DNA from: an uncultured Ruminococcus sp.
Lineage (GTDB): Bacteria; Bacillota; Clostridia; Oscillospirales; Ruminococcaceae
Direction: 5' to 3'
Length of the DNA stretch: 64,000 nt
NCBI GenBank assembly: GCA_947627175.1
Contig: CANQVA010000004.1
Location: 107,238-171,237 of the forward strand
Shown here: positions 42,854-53,100 of the stretch, one piece after another
Numbering within the stretch: position 1 is the stretch's first letter
Layout of the letters: the number at the start of each line of letters is the position of its first letter
Notes under the pieces: generated by a model
Seen by the model: only the letters and a program-made list of their open reading frames with translations
The model's database searches: none
What the model was told of the DNA's origin: nothing
Translations under genes and position numbers: made by a program

Positions 42854-44190
42854 AAAATAATGATTTTAACGGAAATAAATTTGAAAAGTTACTGAAAGAC
42901 AAAATGAATAAACTTTCCTCATCTGTAGATTGTTTTGACAAAATTTCCGCAAAAGCTTTTCCTGAAAAAAAAGCGGATTTTTCCGAAAGCGGATTCGTCG
43001 TATGTGACCTTGAAAATGTTACCGGAAGAAGCAGAAAATTGCCGTTTCTCAAATGGACAGCTTTTATTGTTGCTTGTGTGATGTGTGTGATTTTTATTCC
43101 AAAAAGTGCTTTTTTTGATAATCTCATAGCCAATTTCAGCAAAAGTTCAAAAAAGACATACAACACGATTGTTGACGAGATAAACAGAGAAACGGCTGAA
43201 AACAGTTATAAAGTGTATGATATGCCCCTTGAAGACTATATTAAATATGATAAACTTGTTACACCACTATATGAATGCCCTTTTGAGGACTGCGGAAAAG
43301 ACGGTGTGAATGTGAGAATTTTTGTAAGAACTTATAATGACATTCCGACAAATCAAATTTATGCGGTTGAATATATGGGTGAATACAGTAAGTCTGATTT
43401 TATAGCCGTTGCCGATTCAAAGGCTAAATTTACAAGTAAAGACTTTGAAAATATTGATTCAGAGGAAGTGGCTGTATCTGACCAAATTGTAAAAGAGGCG
43501 GTAAACGCTAATTTTATACCGGTTGTCAGTGTTGATGCTTACCTCACGGACAAATATAAAAATAAAATTTCTGTTGTGTCTTTTGACTATACAAGTATAT
43601 TTAAAGATAATGACAAAGTACAGAAAGTTGTTTCACAAGTATTATATTATGGTGATAAAATTTATGAACCGGAAAAATATTACTATGATGTATATAACAC
43701 TCCCAATATAGATACAAAAGGAGCATGGAAACATTCAGTCTGTTTTGACGGCTTTATGGCTTTTCCCGAAAAAAGCGGTTCATTGTTTATACAAACGCCC
43801 TTATTTGGTGATGAAATGTCAGAAGAATATGACAGTATGTTTGCTTATATAACTACTGATAATTTTACTTATTCCGAAAAAAATAAAATAAGTTTCTATT
43901 CTCTTATGTTAAAGAGTTACGATGACAGAATGGTGAGTGAAGTTGCAGTACCTTATGATAAGCAAGTTTTAGAAACTCTTAAAATGTATTTTTCACAATC
44001 GGGAATGATATTTTCAAGTTATTCAGATGTTGCTATGGTTATTAAGTCTGAAAACCGTAAAAAATCAATATATAAGTACAGTGAAGATTATCATTTGTTT
44101 TTGAATGAAGAAAAAGCCTCAGCAGAAGCCGAAAAAAAAGCCGCAGAAGAACTGATTGAAAACGAAAGATACAAGAATAATCAAAGTTAA
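42850..44190 (+). CDS. membrane partner of the sigma factor (putative anti-sigma)
   Basis: 446 residues: a cytoplasmic N-terminus of about 60 residues, one membrane span (FLKWTAFIVACVMCVIFIP) and a large outside domain of about 360 residues that I do not recognise, ending in an Ala/Glu/Lys-rich helix. There is no HxxxCxxC zinc anti-sigma motif. The TTG start overlaps the sigma stop (TTGA), so the two are coupled. Role as anti-sigma factor is inferred from topology and coupling; a rather long sensor domain suggests ligand or wall sensing. Confidence 0.6.
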   Translation: MKNNDFNGNKFEKLLKDKMNKLSSSVDCFDKISAKAFPEKKADFSESGFVVCDLENVTGRSRKLPFLKWTAFIVACVMCVIFIPKSAFFDNLIANFSKSSKKTYNTIVDEINRETAENSYKVYDMPLEDYIKYDKLVTPLYECPFEDCGKDGVNVRIFVRTYNDIPTNQIYAVEYMGEYSKSDFIAVADSKAKFTSKDFENIDSEEVAVSDQIVKEAVNANFIPVVSVDAYLTDKYKNKISVVSFDYTSIFKDNDKVQKVVSQVLYYGDKIYEPEKYYYDVYNTPNIDTKGAWKHSVCFDGFMAFPEKSGSLFIQTPLFGDEMSEEYDSMFAYITTDNFTYSEKNKISFYSLMLKSYDDRMVSEVAVPYDKQVLETLKMYFSQSGMIFSSYSDVAMVIKSENRKKSIYKYSEDYHLFLNEEKASAEAEKKAAEELIENERYKNNQS

Positions 44191-44250
44191 TCGTTTTGAT
44201 TTTGAGCGAATCCGCTTTACAGATAGATAAACAAAAGAAAGTTTTATAGA

Positions 44251-44299
44251 AAAATCCCCCTGAATTATTTTAAAAAGGTTCAGGGGGTTTTGTTTTTTT
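44251..44299. terminator. bidirectional terminator
   Basis: CCCCCTGAA (44256-44264) pairs with TTCAGGGGG (44279-44287), followed by TTTTGTTTTTTT and preceded by an A run, between the convergent sigma operon and the ThrE gene. Confidence 0.9.
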
Positions 44300-45620
44300 A
44301 ACTGCTTTTTCTGAAATTCTTATCTGTAAGTATTCTTGCAAAAATAAGACCAAGGGGAAGTGAAATAACTATAAGGAGTGCTTTTGTAAGCCATAAAGCA
44401 CCTGTTTGTATATCGTTCAGTGCTATGTAATATATTCCCTTGTACATGAACATTCCGGGAACCATTATTACTATTGACGGCACTGTAAGCGTTATTCTCG
44501 GATATCCTATTTTTTTCTTCAGCATTGATGCAAGAAGTCCTGCACATAATGACCCTATGAAAGCCGCTGTGCTGACGGGTATCGGGGTAAAGTCTATAAG
44601 TTCAAGACGCAGTGTATTTACAATCATTCCGATTATTCCGGCAGTGAAAGCCATTTTTCTCGGACTGTTGAACATAAGGGAAAATCCATACACACCGCAG
44701 AAACTTGTTACAAGACGAAATACAAGCATAAGAACGGGTTCTATTTCTGTTTCCTTAAATTCGGAGGGGTGAAAATTAAATATAGTTGCCGTCAGCCAGC
44801 CTGTGAGGGTAGCCATAATAATAATCAGCAGTGCATATGTTACACGTTCAAGTCCTGAACGAAGGTCAAGTTTTGCAAGGTCAATTCCGCCCGTAATAAG
44901 AGGAAATCCCGGTATTACAAAAAGCATTGAACATATATACCCCGCTTGATGTATATTTGAAACACCGATTATTATTTCAGCAATTTTCAGTAGAAGAACA
45001 TAAACACAACAGGCAGATGCAACACCAACAGTTACATTTGCAAGAAGTGTTATATGTTTTTCAAGCAATTTTTTTCTGACAAAGTTTCCAACGCCTGCCC
45101 CGAAAAAAGCACATATCATTTCAACTGCTCCACCGCCGAGAAGAAATGTAAACGCACAACAGGCAATTGCAGAGGCAAGCCCGAGATTCCATGCTTTATA
45201 ATTTCCGGGCATATCCTGAAATTTGTCAAGAATACGGTGAAACTGTTCAACGGAATATTTTCCTGCTCTGTCGTGGAAACCGTCCGCAAATTCTTCAAGA
45301 TAGTTGAGTTTATCTGTATTCACGCCTGTTGTATTCAGTGAAAGGGCATTTGTGTATGTTTCACCGTTTTCTATGCAGGTATATTCTATTGCAAGAAGTC
45401 CTATATCGGCGGTGCAGGTTATATTCAACGCTCTTGATATTTTATTCATAGACGCACGCACACGCCACGCACCTGTACCAACTGAAAGCATCATAAGCCC
45501 CACTCTTCCGACAAGAGTAGCTTTTTCTTTTAGTGATGCATTTATTGCCGGAGTAGTATTTTCACTTTCAATTATTTCGTGCCATGCTATCGTCATATGT
45601 TGTTTTCTGAATTGACTCAT
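44298..45620 (-). CDS. threonine/serine exporter family protein (ThrE type)
   Basis: 440 residues. The N-terminal DUF1212 domain (LMMLSVGTGAWRVRASMNKI) and about ten membrane spans, with PGFPLITGGIDL and the C-terminal DUF3815-like half (VPSIVIMVPGMFMYKG), match full-length ThrE, which exports threonine and serine in Corynebacterium. Related YjjP/YjjB pairs export succinate, so substrate is uncertain. GAGGTG precedes the ATG. A consensus promoter with an overlapping palindrome lies upstream, implying regulation. Confidence 0.88.
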   Translation of the reverse strand: MSQFRKQHMTIAWHEIIESENTTPAINASLKEKATLVGRVGLMMLSVGTGAWRVRASMNKISRALNITCTADIGLLAIEYTCIENGETYTNALSLNTTGVNTDKLNYLEEFADGFHDRAGKYSVEQFHRILDKFQDMPGNYKAWNLGLASAIACCAFTFLLGGGAVEMICAFFGAGVGNFVRKKLLEKHITLLANVTVGVASACCVYVLLLKIAEIIIGVSNIHQAGYICSMLFVIPGFPLITGGIDLAKLDLRSGLERVTYALLIIIMATLTGWLTATIFNFHPSEFKETEIEPVLMLVFRLVTSFCGVYGFSLMFNSPRKMAFTAGIIGMIVNTLRLELIDFTPIPVSTAAFIGSLCAGLLASMLKKKIGYPRITLTVPSIVIMVPGMFMYKGIYYIALNDIQTGALWLTKALLIVISLPLGLIFARILTDKNFRKSS

Positions 45621-45666
45621 ATTTACACCTCTATAGTTACTTATGTATTACGCATAAGCGAGCTAA

Positions 45667-45687
45667 AAACCGTATGTCATACAGTTT
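45667..45687. promoter_or_regulatory. operator-like palindrome in the ThrE promoter
   Basis: A 21-bp palindrome centred on 45677, AAACCGTATG-T-CATACAGTTT, pairs at 9 of 10 positions. It begins about 8 bp downstream of the -10, so it covers the transcription start, where a repressor would block initiation. The regulator is not known. Confidence 0.5.
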
Positions 45688-45694
45688 CTGATAT

Positions 45695-45723
45695 ATTATA
45701 TCATGATTTCAACACTTTGTCAA
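45695..45723 (-). promoter_or_regulatory. full-consensus promoter of the ThrE gene
   Basis: Minus strand: TTGACA (45718-45723), 17-bp spacer, TATAAT (45695-45700), with extended TGA. Such a strong promoter would normally need repression. Confidence 0.8.
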
Positions 45724-45741
45724 ATCATGGTTCAAAAAATT

Positions 45742-45770
45742 TCCCTCACCCGTGAAAGGGGAGGGACTTT
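45742..45770. terminator. terminator after the EAL-domain gene
   Basis: TCCCTC-A-CCC (45742-45751) pairs with GGG-GAGGGA (45758-45766) with one bulged A. T runs lie on both sides, so it can act on both strands. Confidence 0.75.
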
Positions 45771-45789
45771 TTCCTCTATTGTAGAGTAT

Positions 45790-47439
45790 TTAAAAATCTT
45801 TTTTGATAAATTCCTCCATTGGTATAGGTTTTGAATAATAATATCCCTGAAAACTCTTTACGCCGTAATTACGCAGAAAGTCACGCATCTGAGCCGTTTC
45901 AACTCCTTCAACACATACTTCCGCTTCAAAACCGTTTGCAAGTGAAGAAATAAATCTTACTGTATTCTGGTCAGAAATACTTTGTTCTATGTTCTTGACA
46001 AATTCTCTGTCAATTTTAACAGTATCAATCGGCAGTGTACGAAGAACACCGAGAGAAGAAAAACCTGTTCCGAAATCGTCGAGAGCAATTTTTATATGAT
46101 GTTCCTTGAAAATCCTGAACATATTATTTAATATATCCATGTCAAGCAAACGACACCTTTCAGTTATTTCAAGACAGAGATTTTCAGCAGGGAAACCTGT
46201 TTCCTGAAGAAGATTGAAAACGTCCGAAACAAAGTCGCTTTTTTCAAGCTGTGCATATGAGATATTAACATTCATAATGAAGTCGGGGTATTTTTCAAGA
46301 AAGATTTTTCCGTCTGTCATTGCCTGTCTGAGAATCCATTTTCCGAGTTCAGGGAATAAAGCGTCCTGTTCGAGAACAGGGACAAACTGAATAGGCGGAA
46401 CTACTCCGTATTCATTGCTTTTCCAACGGACAAGAGCCTCCATTCCTTTAAGTTTTTCTGTATCGGCTGACATAATAGGTTGATAGCAAAGATAAAATCC
46501 TTTACAGTTTTCAACAACACTGTTTCTTATAACATTCAGTTTTTCAATAAATTGTTTATTGTTTTTATTTTCGATGTTTTCAAATACAACCATTTCACCG
46601 AGCCGTCTGTTTTTTGATTCATAATATGCATATTTAAGGCATGAATAAATTGTTTCACTTGCGATGTTGAAATCATCTACTACCATTAGCCCTGCATTAA
46701 GTGTCAGACTTATTCTTTCCTCTTCAATGAAAAGATTATGTGCAACCTGTTCCTGAAGTTTTCTGTAGAGTTCAGATATTTTGTCTTTGTCAACTTTACT
46801 TGTAAGAATAGCAAATTTAGTTCCGTCCATGCGATAGACAGAGCAATCTTTTCCGAATATATCATCTATAAAATTTGAAAGAGTGCGTAAAACCTTATTT
46901 CCGAATTTATAGCCGTAAACGTCGTTTATCATTGAAAAACCTGTAACGCCTATCATTACAGTTAAAGCCTTTTTTCTTTTCCATAAAATAGCTTTAAGGT
47001 CATCAAAAAATCCGTAAACACTTCTGAGTCCTGTTATTGTGTCCATATAGCTTAGTGAACCGTGATTTTTTATAGCACCTGCGAAATATTCAGGTTTGCC
47101 TTCCTCATCTCTTATTACTGCACCTCTGCAAGTACATACAACATAATTGCCGTCAGCCGATTTTGCACGATACTGCATATTATGCCCGTTGTCCTGTCCT
47201 GAAAAAATATTGTCTATACTTTTGCGGTAATTTTCACGGTCTTCAGGGTGAATATGTTCTTCCCATATTGTTCCTGCATCATACATATATCTGTCGGGCA
47301 GATTAAAAAAGTCAACTGCACTTCTTGACCATCTTGAATAATCGTTTTTCATATCGCAGACATAGACATAATTTCCCTCTGCTATGATAGAAAAAGTTTC
47401 AAATAAGCTGTCAAGTTTTTTTATTCTGCTTGTATCCAT
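45790..47439 (-). CDS. PAS-GGDEF-EAL protein, probable c-di-GMP phosphodiesterase
   Basis: 549 residues: a PAS fold (about 15-115, ending in a HPEDRENY motif), a GGDEF domain (about 130-285) whose active loop reads MDGTKF and so is degenerate, and an EAL domain (about 295-549) with EALVRW, NVNISYAQ, LEITE, DDFGTGFSS, KIDREF, EGVE and QGYYYSKP intact. It should hydrolyse c-di-GMP, with the GGDEF domain as a possible GTP sensor. There are no membrane spans. Monocistronic. Confidence 0.9.
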   Translation of the reverse strand: MDTSRIKKLDSLFETFSIIAEGNYVYVCDMKNDYSRWSRSAVDFFNLPDRYMYDAGTIWEEHIHPEDRENYRKSIDNIFSGQDNGHNMQYRAKSADGNYVVCTCRGAVIRDEEGKPEYFAGAIKNHGSLSYMDTITGLRSVYGFFDDLKAILWKRKKALTVMIGVTGFSMINDVYGYKFGNKVLRTLSNFIDDIFGKDCSVYRMDGTKFAILTSKVDKDKISELYRKLQEQVAHNLFIEEERISLTLNAGLMVVDDFNIASETIYSCLKYAYYESKNRRLGEMVVFENIENKNNKQFIEKLNVIRNSVVENCKGFYLCYQPIMSADTEKLKGMEALVRWKSNEYGVVPPIQFVPVLEQDALFPELGKWILRQAMTDGKIFLEKYPDFIMNVNISYAQLEKSDFVSDVFNLLQETGFPAENLCLEITERCRLLDMDILNNMFRIFKEHHIKIALDDFGTGFSSLGVLRTLPIDTVKIDREFVKNIEQSISDQNTVRFISSLANGFEAEVCVEGVETAQMRDFLRNYGVKSFQGYYYSKPIPMEEFIKKDF

Positions 47440-47489
47440 TTTTCATTCCTCCTCACTTCATGATAAAATCCCTTACATACTTTCATTGT

Positions 47490-47518
47490 ATTATAACATA
47501 CTTTGACTAAAAATTCAA
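47490..47518 (-). promoter_or_regulatory. promoter of the EAL-domain gene
   Basis: Minus strand: TTGAAT (47513-47518), 17-bp spacer, TATAAT (47490-47495), extended TGT. Confidence 0.68.
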
Positions 47519-47605
47519 CCCCATTCACCAAATTTTAAAAAAAATTGTTAATTTTGAACATATTTTACTTCCATAATTTGACGTTCACAATATTTATATA
47601 TTTTC

Positions 47606-47634
47606 TTTACAAAAAAATAATATTATGGTATAAT
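47606..47634 (+). promoter_or_regulatory. promoter of the CotH-family gene
   Basis: TTTACA (47606-47611), 17-bp spacer, TATAAT (47629-47634) with extended TGG; only about 33 bp before the start codon. Confidence 0.65.
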
Positions 47635-47666
47635 AAACATATTGTCTAATAAAGGGAGTGATTTTA

Positions 47667-50066
47667 ATAAATAAATGTTTTACATTTAAAATATTTTTCG
47701 GAACATTATGTATTATTATGCTGTTTTTTGTATTTTCATTTGATTCACATTCAGCAAAATCTGTTATAGGTGTGACTATAAATGAAATATGTACTAATAA
47801 TAATTTTTATAAAGCACCTGACGGTATAATATGTGCATGGGTTGAAATTTACAATTCCTCTGCATATCCTGCCGACATAAGCGGTTGGGGATTTTCTGAT
47901 GACCCGTCAGAACCCTATAAATATAGTTTTCCTGCAAATGTTGTTTTACAGTCAGGAGAGAGAAAAATTATTTTCTGTGATAAATCAGAACATAATGATA
48001 TATCTGTTGCACCGTTTGATTTTTCAGATAATGAAAATACACTTGTTCTTACAAACAGATTCGGAAAACAAATGGATATAGTAACTTTCGGCAGTATTGA
48101 TAATAATATTTCATACGGTCAATATCCCGACGGAAGCGGAAAATATTTTAATCTTGACTGTACGCCGAATAAAAGCAATATTGCCCCGAATGAAAAAATT
48201 GTTGTCGGAAAGCCGTCATTTTCGCATGAAAGCGGATTCTATGAAAAGGATTTTATGCTTTCGGTTGACATTCCGGAGGGTACAGAAGTTTATTATACGC
48301 TTGACGGAAGTGAACCGTCTGTTGATTCAAAAAAGTATAACGCTGAAATAAGAGTATATGACAAATCGGACAGCCCTAACGTTTACAGTGCAAGAACTGA
48401 TATAAGTTCATATGGTGCTGTTGCTCCGCTGAAAAACGTTGATAAGGCTTTTGTTATACGTGCTGCTGCGTTTGATGAAGTCGGACGAAAAAGTGATACA
48501 GTTACAGCTGTTTATTTTCTTGGAAAAACCTGTTGTTCTTATTATAAGGACATGAAAGTTATTTCTATTGTCACAGCCCCTGAAAATCTTTTTGACTACA
48601 ACAACGGCATATATGTAAAGGGCAGAATATATGACATATATAATTCAAACAACATTGAACCATGGAACAAGCAGGCAAATTATACGCAAAAAGGCAGAGA
48701 GTGGGAACGTGAAGCCGTTTTTGAATTATTTGACAAGGGCAAAAAAGTTTTATCACAGAACGTCGGCATACGCATAAAAGGTGCAACTTCACGTTCTGTA
48801 CCTCAGAAAAGTTTCAATATATATGCCCGTGACGAATACGGAAATTCCAAGCTAAAATATGATTTTTTTGACGGAGAAGCTGTAAGCAGTATTTCCGGAA
48901 AGGCTATAGAAGAATATGATTCTGTTGTTATCAGAAATGCGGGAAATGATACGGCTTATTCATATATCAGAGATAATATAAATCAAAAACTCATAAGTGA
49001 CCGTAATATTACAATGCAGTCAATGAATGAATGTATATTGTTTATTGATGGTGAATTTTGGGGATTTTACACTATTACCGAAAAATTAAGTGACAGTTAT
49101 ATAAAAAGTCATTACGGCATAAAAAAGAAAAATGTTGCCATTATAAAAAACAGTGAAATTGAAAACGGCACAGAACAAGATTTGAAAGATTGGAATGAAC
49201 TTATAAGAAAATCGGCATATTCCGACATGACTGTTGATGAAAATTACAAAGATTTTTGCAGTAAGGTTGATATAGACAGTTTAATTGAATATTTTGCCAT
49301 GCAGATTTACTGGTGCAATGCTGACTGGCCGTGGAATAATTTTGCTGTATGGCGTTCGGACAAAATCGACAAGTCAAATCCCTTTTCAGACGGTAAATGG
49401 AGAATGTTTCTTTTTGATACGGATTTTTCAACAGGTCTTTACAAAAACAGTGATTCATCGTACACCGCCGACGTTTTCAGAAGAATAAGGGGATATAATG
49501 ATTATGTAAGTCTTACTTTCAACAGACTTCTTCATAATTCTGATTTTAAAAAGAAGTTCTGCACTGTATTTATGGACATGGCAAATTATAATTTCAATTC
49601 TGAAACAACAGATAAAGTTATTGAATATTACAGGCAAACCTACCGTCAGCAGATTCTTGATACTTGTGAAAGATTTTATGCAAGTTCTTTTATACAGCCT
49701 GACGGTGTCAGCAGGTTTGACAAAGAATGTGACGTTATAGCAGAATTTTACAGAAATCGTTTTACATATGCTTCGGACAGCCTTAAAAATGCACTCGGTC
49801 TGAATGGTTCACTTAATAAAATAAATGTAAAAAATAATTCAAAGCAGGGGAGTGTGACTGTAAATACAGTTGAAATTACTGAAAATAGTTGGAGCGGACA
49901 ATACTTTTCTGATTATTCAATTGATTTAAAGGCAAATGCAAAATCAGGATATAAATTTGTCAAGTGGGAAATAAACGGAGCGAAACTCTCTGAAAAAGAA
50001 TTAAAGTCGCCTGAAATAAGCATTCAGCTTGAAAATGATATTACAGTGAAAGCTGTTTATGAGTAA
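47667..50066 (+). CDS. secreted CotH-family protein with lamin-tail domain
   Basis: About 799 residues. A signal peptide (MNKCFTFKIFFGTLCII if started at ATA), a lamin-tail domain (about 35-150, INEICTNNNFYKAPDG, WVEIYNSS), a chitobiase-like C-terminal fold (GTEVYYTLDGSEPSVDS), the CotH domain (about 340-670: NVGIRIKGATSRSVPQKSFNIYA, VIRNAGNDTA, WGFYTITEKLSDSYI, MFLFDTDFSTGLY), and a final InlB-like beta repeat (GYKFVKWEINGAKL). CotH proteins are atypical protein kinases, and similar domain sets occur in rumen surface proteins. GGGAG is followed by no ATG at a usable distance; ATA at 47667 is the best-placed start. Confidence 0.82.
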   Translation: MNKCFTFKIFFGTLCIIMLFFVFSFDSHSAKSVIGVTINEICTNNNFYKAPDGIICAWVEIYNSSAYPADISGWGFSDDPSEPYKYSFPANVVLQSGERKIIFCDKSEHNDISVAPFDFSDNENTLVLTNRFGKQMDIVTFGSIDNNISYGQYPDGSGKYFNLDCTPNKSNIAPNEKIVVGKPSFSHESGFYEKDFMLSVDIPEGTEVYYTLDGSEPSVDSKKYNAEIRVYDKSDSPNVYSARTDISSYGAVAPLKNVDKAFVIRAAAFDEVGRKSDTVTAVYFLGKTCCSYYKDMKVISIVTAPENLFDYNNGIYVKGRIYDIYNSNNIEPWNKQANYTQKGREWEREAVFELFDKGKKVLSQNVGIRIKGATSRSVPQKSFNIYARDEYGNSKLKYDFFDGEAVSSISGKAIEEYDSVVIRNAGNDTAYSYIRDNINQKLISDRNITMQSMNECILFIDGEFWGFYTITEKLSDSYIKSHYGIKKKNVAIIKNSEIENGTEQDLKDWNELIRKSAYSDMTVDENYKDFCSKVDIDSLIEYFAMQIYWCNADWPWNNFAVWRSDKIDKSNPFSDGKWRMFLFDTDFSTGLYKNSDSSYTADVFRRIRGYNDYVSLTFNRLLHNSDFKKKFCTVFMDMANYNFNSETTDKVIEYYRQTYRQQILDTCERFYASSFIQPDGVSRFDKECDVIAEFYRNRFTYASDSLKNALGLNGSLNKINVKNNSKQGSVTVNTVEITENSWSGQYFSDYSIDLKANAKSGYKFVKWEINGAKLSEKELKSPEISIQLENDITVKAVYE

Positions 50067-50074
50067 AAAAAAAT

Positions 50075-50105
50075 CTCCCCTGAATAGTACAGGGGAGTAA
50101 TTTTT
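50075..50105. terminator. bidirectional terminator between CotH and LRR genes
   Basis: CTCCCCTG (50075-50082) pairs with CAGGGGAG (50090-50097); A/T runs on both sides serve the two convergent genes. Confidence 0.9.
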
Positions 50106-53100
50106 ATTGGTCGCTTGTTTCGCTGAGTTCGATAACTTTTTTTCTGAGGAGTAAGAGGTCGAATGAATCACAGCGTCCGTCACCGTTCAAATCTGTATTT
50201 GAGCCGAATATACCGGTTGTCTGTCTGCCTGAAAGCCAGCCTTCAAGTTTTACAAGGTCAGCAGTTGATATGATTGAATTACCGTCTACGTCGCCGGGAA
50301 CACTTCTCTTACTGATACGGTCATTAAGGTCAAATGTATTTATATCTTCAAAAGGAATGTTATTTTTAGTTGCATATTCTTCAACAGATGAACCTGTATT
50401 ACCAACAAGCAGGAAGTCGGGGTTTACTTTTGAACTGGTCATGAAACCGAGCGCATGATTTCCTATAGCAGGACTGCCGGGTACTATAGCTTCATAAAGA
50501 ACGTTACAGCCGAGGAAAGCATTCGCTCCAAGTGAAGAAAGCTGTCGTGAATCGCTTGTCTGTAAATTAAGTTCTTTGAGGGAAGCACAACCCGAAAATG
50601 CACTTTCTCCGATAATTTCAGCAAGCACATCTGCTTTTTCGAGGAACAGACAGTTTGCGAAAGCATTCTTTTTGATTTCCTTTGCACCTACATTGATTGA
50701 AACAAGGTCTTTACAATCTTTGAATGCACCTGTGTCAATAGTCTGTGCGTTGTCTATTTCAACGGAAGTAAGACCTGAACCTGCAAAACTGCTTTCACCT
50801 ATAGTAATGAAGTTTTTGAGGTTTATATTTTTAAGGCTTGTGCAGTTCTGGAAAGCACTTTTTGGTATTGCAACCAATCCTTTAATAGTAACATCACTTA
50901 AACTTGTACAACCATAGAACATATTTTCAGTGAGTAAACTTGTTTGTGCTGATGTGATTGATGAACAGCCCGAGAACTGTTCTTTTCCGCTGAATGATGT
51001 TGTAGCATTTGAGGGGAGGAAAATAAGGCTTGAGCAGTTCTTGAAAGCAGCACCTGCAATTTCCTTTGCAACAATAGGTGCAGTCGGGTAACTCTTTCTT
51101 GAGTCAACTTCAACAAGGCTTGTGCAGTTTTCAAATGCACTTGTGCTTATAGTTGTGGCATTTGTTTCAACTCTTGTAAGCAATGGGCAATTCTTGAACA
51201 TATTGTTCGTAATTACTGAACCTTCATAAATAATCGTCTGAACTATAGGGCAGTTTGCAAAAATGCCTGCTCCTATTGAAAAGTCAGCTACATTTTCAGA
51301 AAGAAGTATAGCTGTTTCGAGGTTGGGACAGTCTGCAAATGCAGATGCACCGACTACTACTGTACCGCCTGTCATTCCGTTGAGGTCGATATTTGTTATA
51401 CCGCTCTTCTGGAATGCGTTTGCACCAATTGTTGAAATAGTTCCCGTAACATCAACATTAAGAGATGTGCAGTTCTGGAAACATTTTGCACCGTAGTCTT
51501 CAGCCTTTATTGCGTTTTCACTTGCTGAAATGCTTTTAAGTGAAGTACAGTTCATAAAACCGCTTTCCTCAATAATTCTGAGTGACGGAAGGTCTATATT
51601 TTCAAGTGATGTACAGTTTGCGAAAGTTTCTTTTCCTATAATAGAGATATTTGAAATATCGCCGTCAACGGTAGTGAGAGAACTACAGCCCGAAAACAGT
51701 CCTATAGGTGTTTTATCCATTTTGTTCGTACTGAATGTTATAGTTTCTGCTTTTGAGCAATTTGCAAAAGCATAATCTCCGTATGAATCGGACAAGAGTT
51801 TTATTGAAGTTATAGCTGAACAGCCGTCAAGGGCGTGTTTGCCTACTGATGAACATTGACCTGCTTCAAATCTTTCCATTTTAGCACAGCCTTTAAAAGC
51901 TGAATCTCCGATAATATCGACTTTCGGAATTGAAACAGTCTGCATACTTGAACAGTTGAGGAAAGCGTCCTTTTCAATTTCCGTTACGTCCATATATACA
52001 GCTTCGAGAAGACTCTTACAGCCTTCAAAAGCACCGCTTTTGATTTTTACAATATTTCCGGCATTGTAAACTGTTTTAAGGGCATTACAGCCTGCGAAAC
52101 AGTTTTCAGGTATTCTTGTAAGAGATGCCGGCAAATCAGCGGAAACAAGTGAAGTACAATCAGCGAATACTCCGCCGGCAAAGCCTCTGCCCTCTGTTTT
52201 GTCTTCAGGTGTCCAGTCATGAAGTGTGTTAGGAAGTCCCGACAATGTTTTAAGAGCGGTACAGCCTTGGAAAGCTCCTCCGCCGAGTGAATCAAGAACA
52301 GTGTTAAAAGTTATTGTGTCAAGAGCTGTACAGCCTTTGAAACATTCTCTGTCTGCCTGAATTGTATTTTTTCCGAAAACAACATTGCTGAGACTTGTGT
52401 TGCCTTTGAATACAGATTTACCAAGAGCAATGAGGTTATCAGGCATTTTTACAGATTTTATTGAAGTACAGCCTTCAAATGCACTGTCATCTACTATAAG
52501 GTCTTCATATTTTGAAACGTCTTTACCATACCATTCTGAAAAGAAAGGTTCGCCGAGCGGTGTTGATTTAAAAGCGGATTTGCCGACTTCTTTTATATAT
52601 TCAGGGTGTGCAAACTGAATATTTGTCAGTTTTGTTCCGATACATAAACTTTCAGGAATAACGGGCATTTCATTTTCTACTATAAGTGTTTTCAAACCGC
52701 TGTTTTCAAATGCGTTTTTATCAACGAATTTTACGGATTCAGGAATAGTTATTTCTGTAATGTATTGACACTTGCTGAAAGCCTTTGTACCTATATATTC
52801 AACACCATCGAGGTCAATTGTTTTGAGGTAAGAACCGGCAAGTGCGGAACTTGCTATAACAGTCGCTGTATCTCCTGTAATTTCTCCCTTGAGAGTTGTT
52901 TCAACATAATCCTTTACTTCGGCAGGAACATCAATTACTTCGTCCATACTTATGTCAAGGTTAGTTTCCATAGGTTTTGCAATTCCTATGCGGTATTCCT
53001 GTAAGTTTGTAACAGTCTTTTTGTCCACGAATGAAGTTACAACTACTTTATATATTGAATATGTATTTCCGTTATCAGCTACCCATGAAGATTTGTCAAC

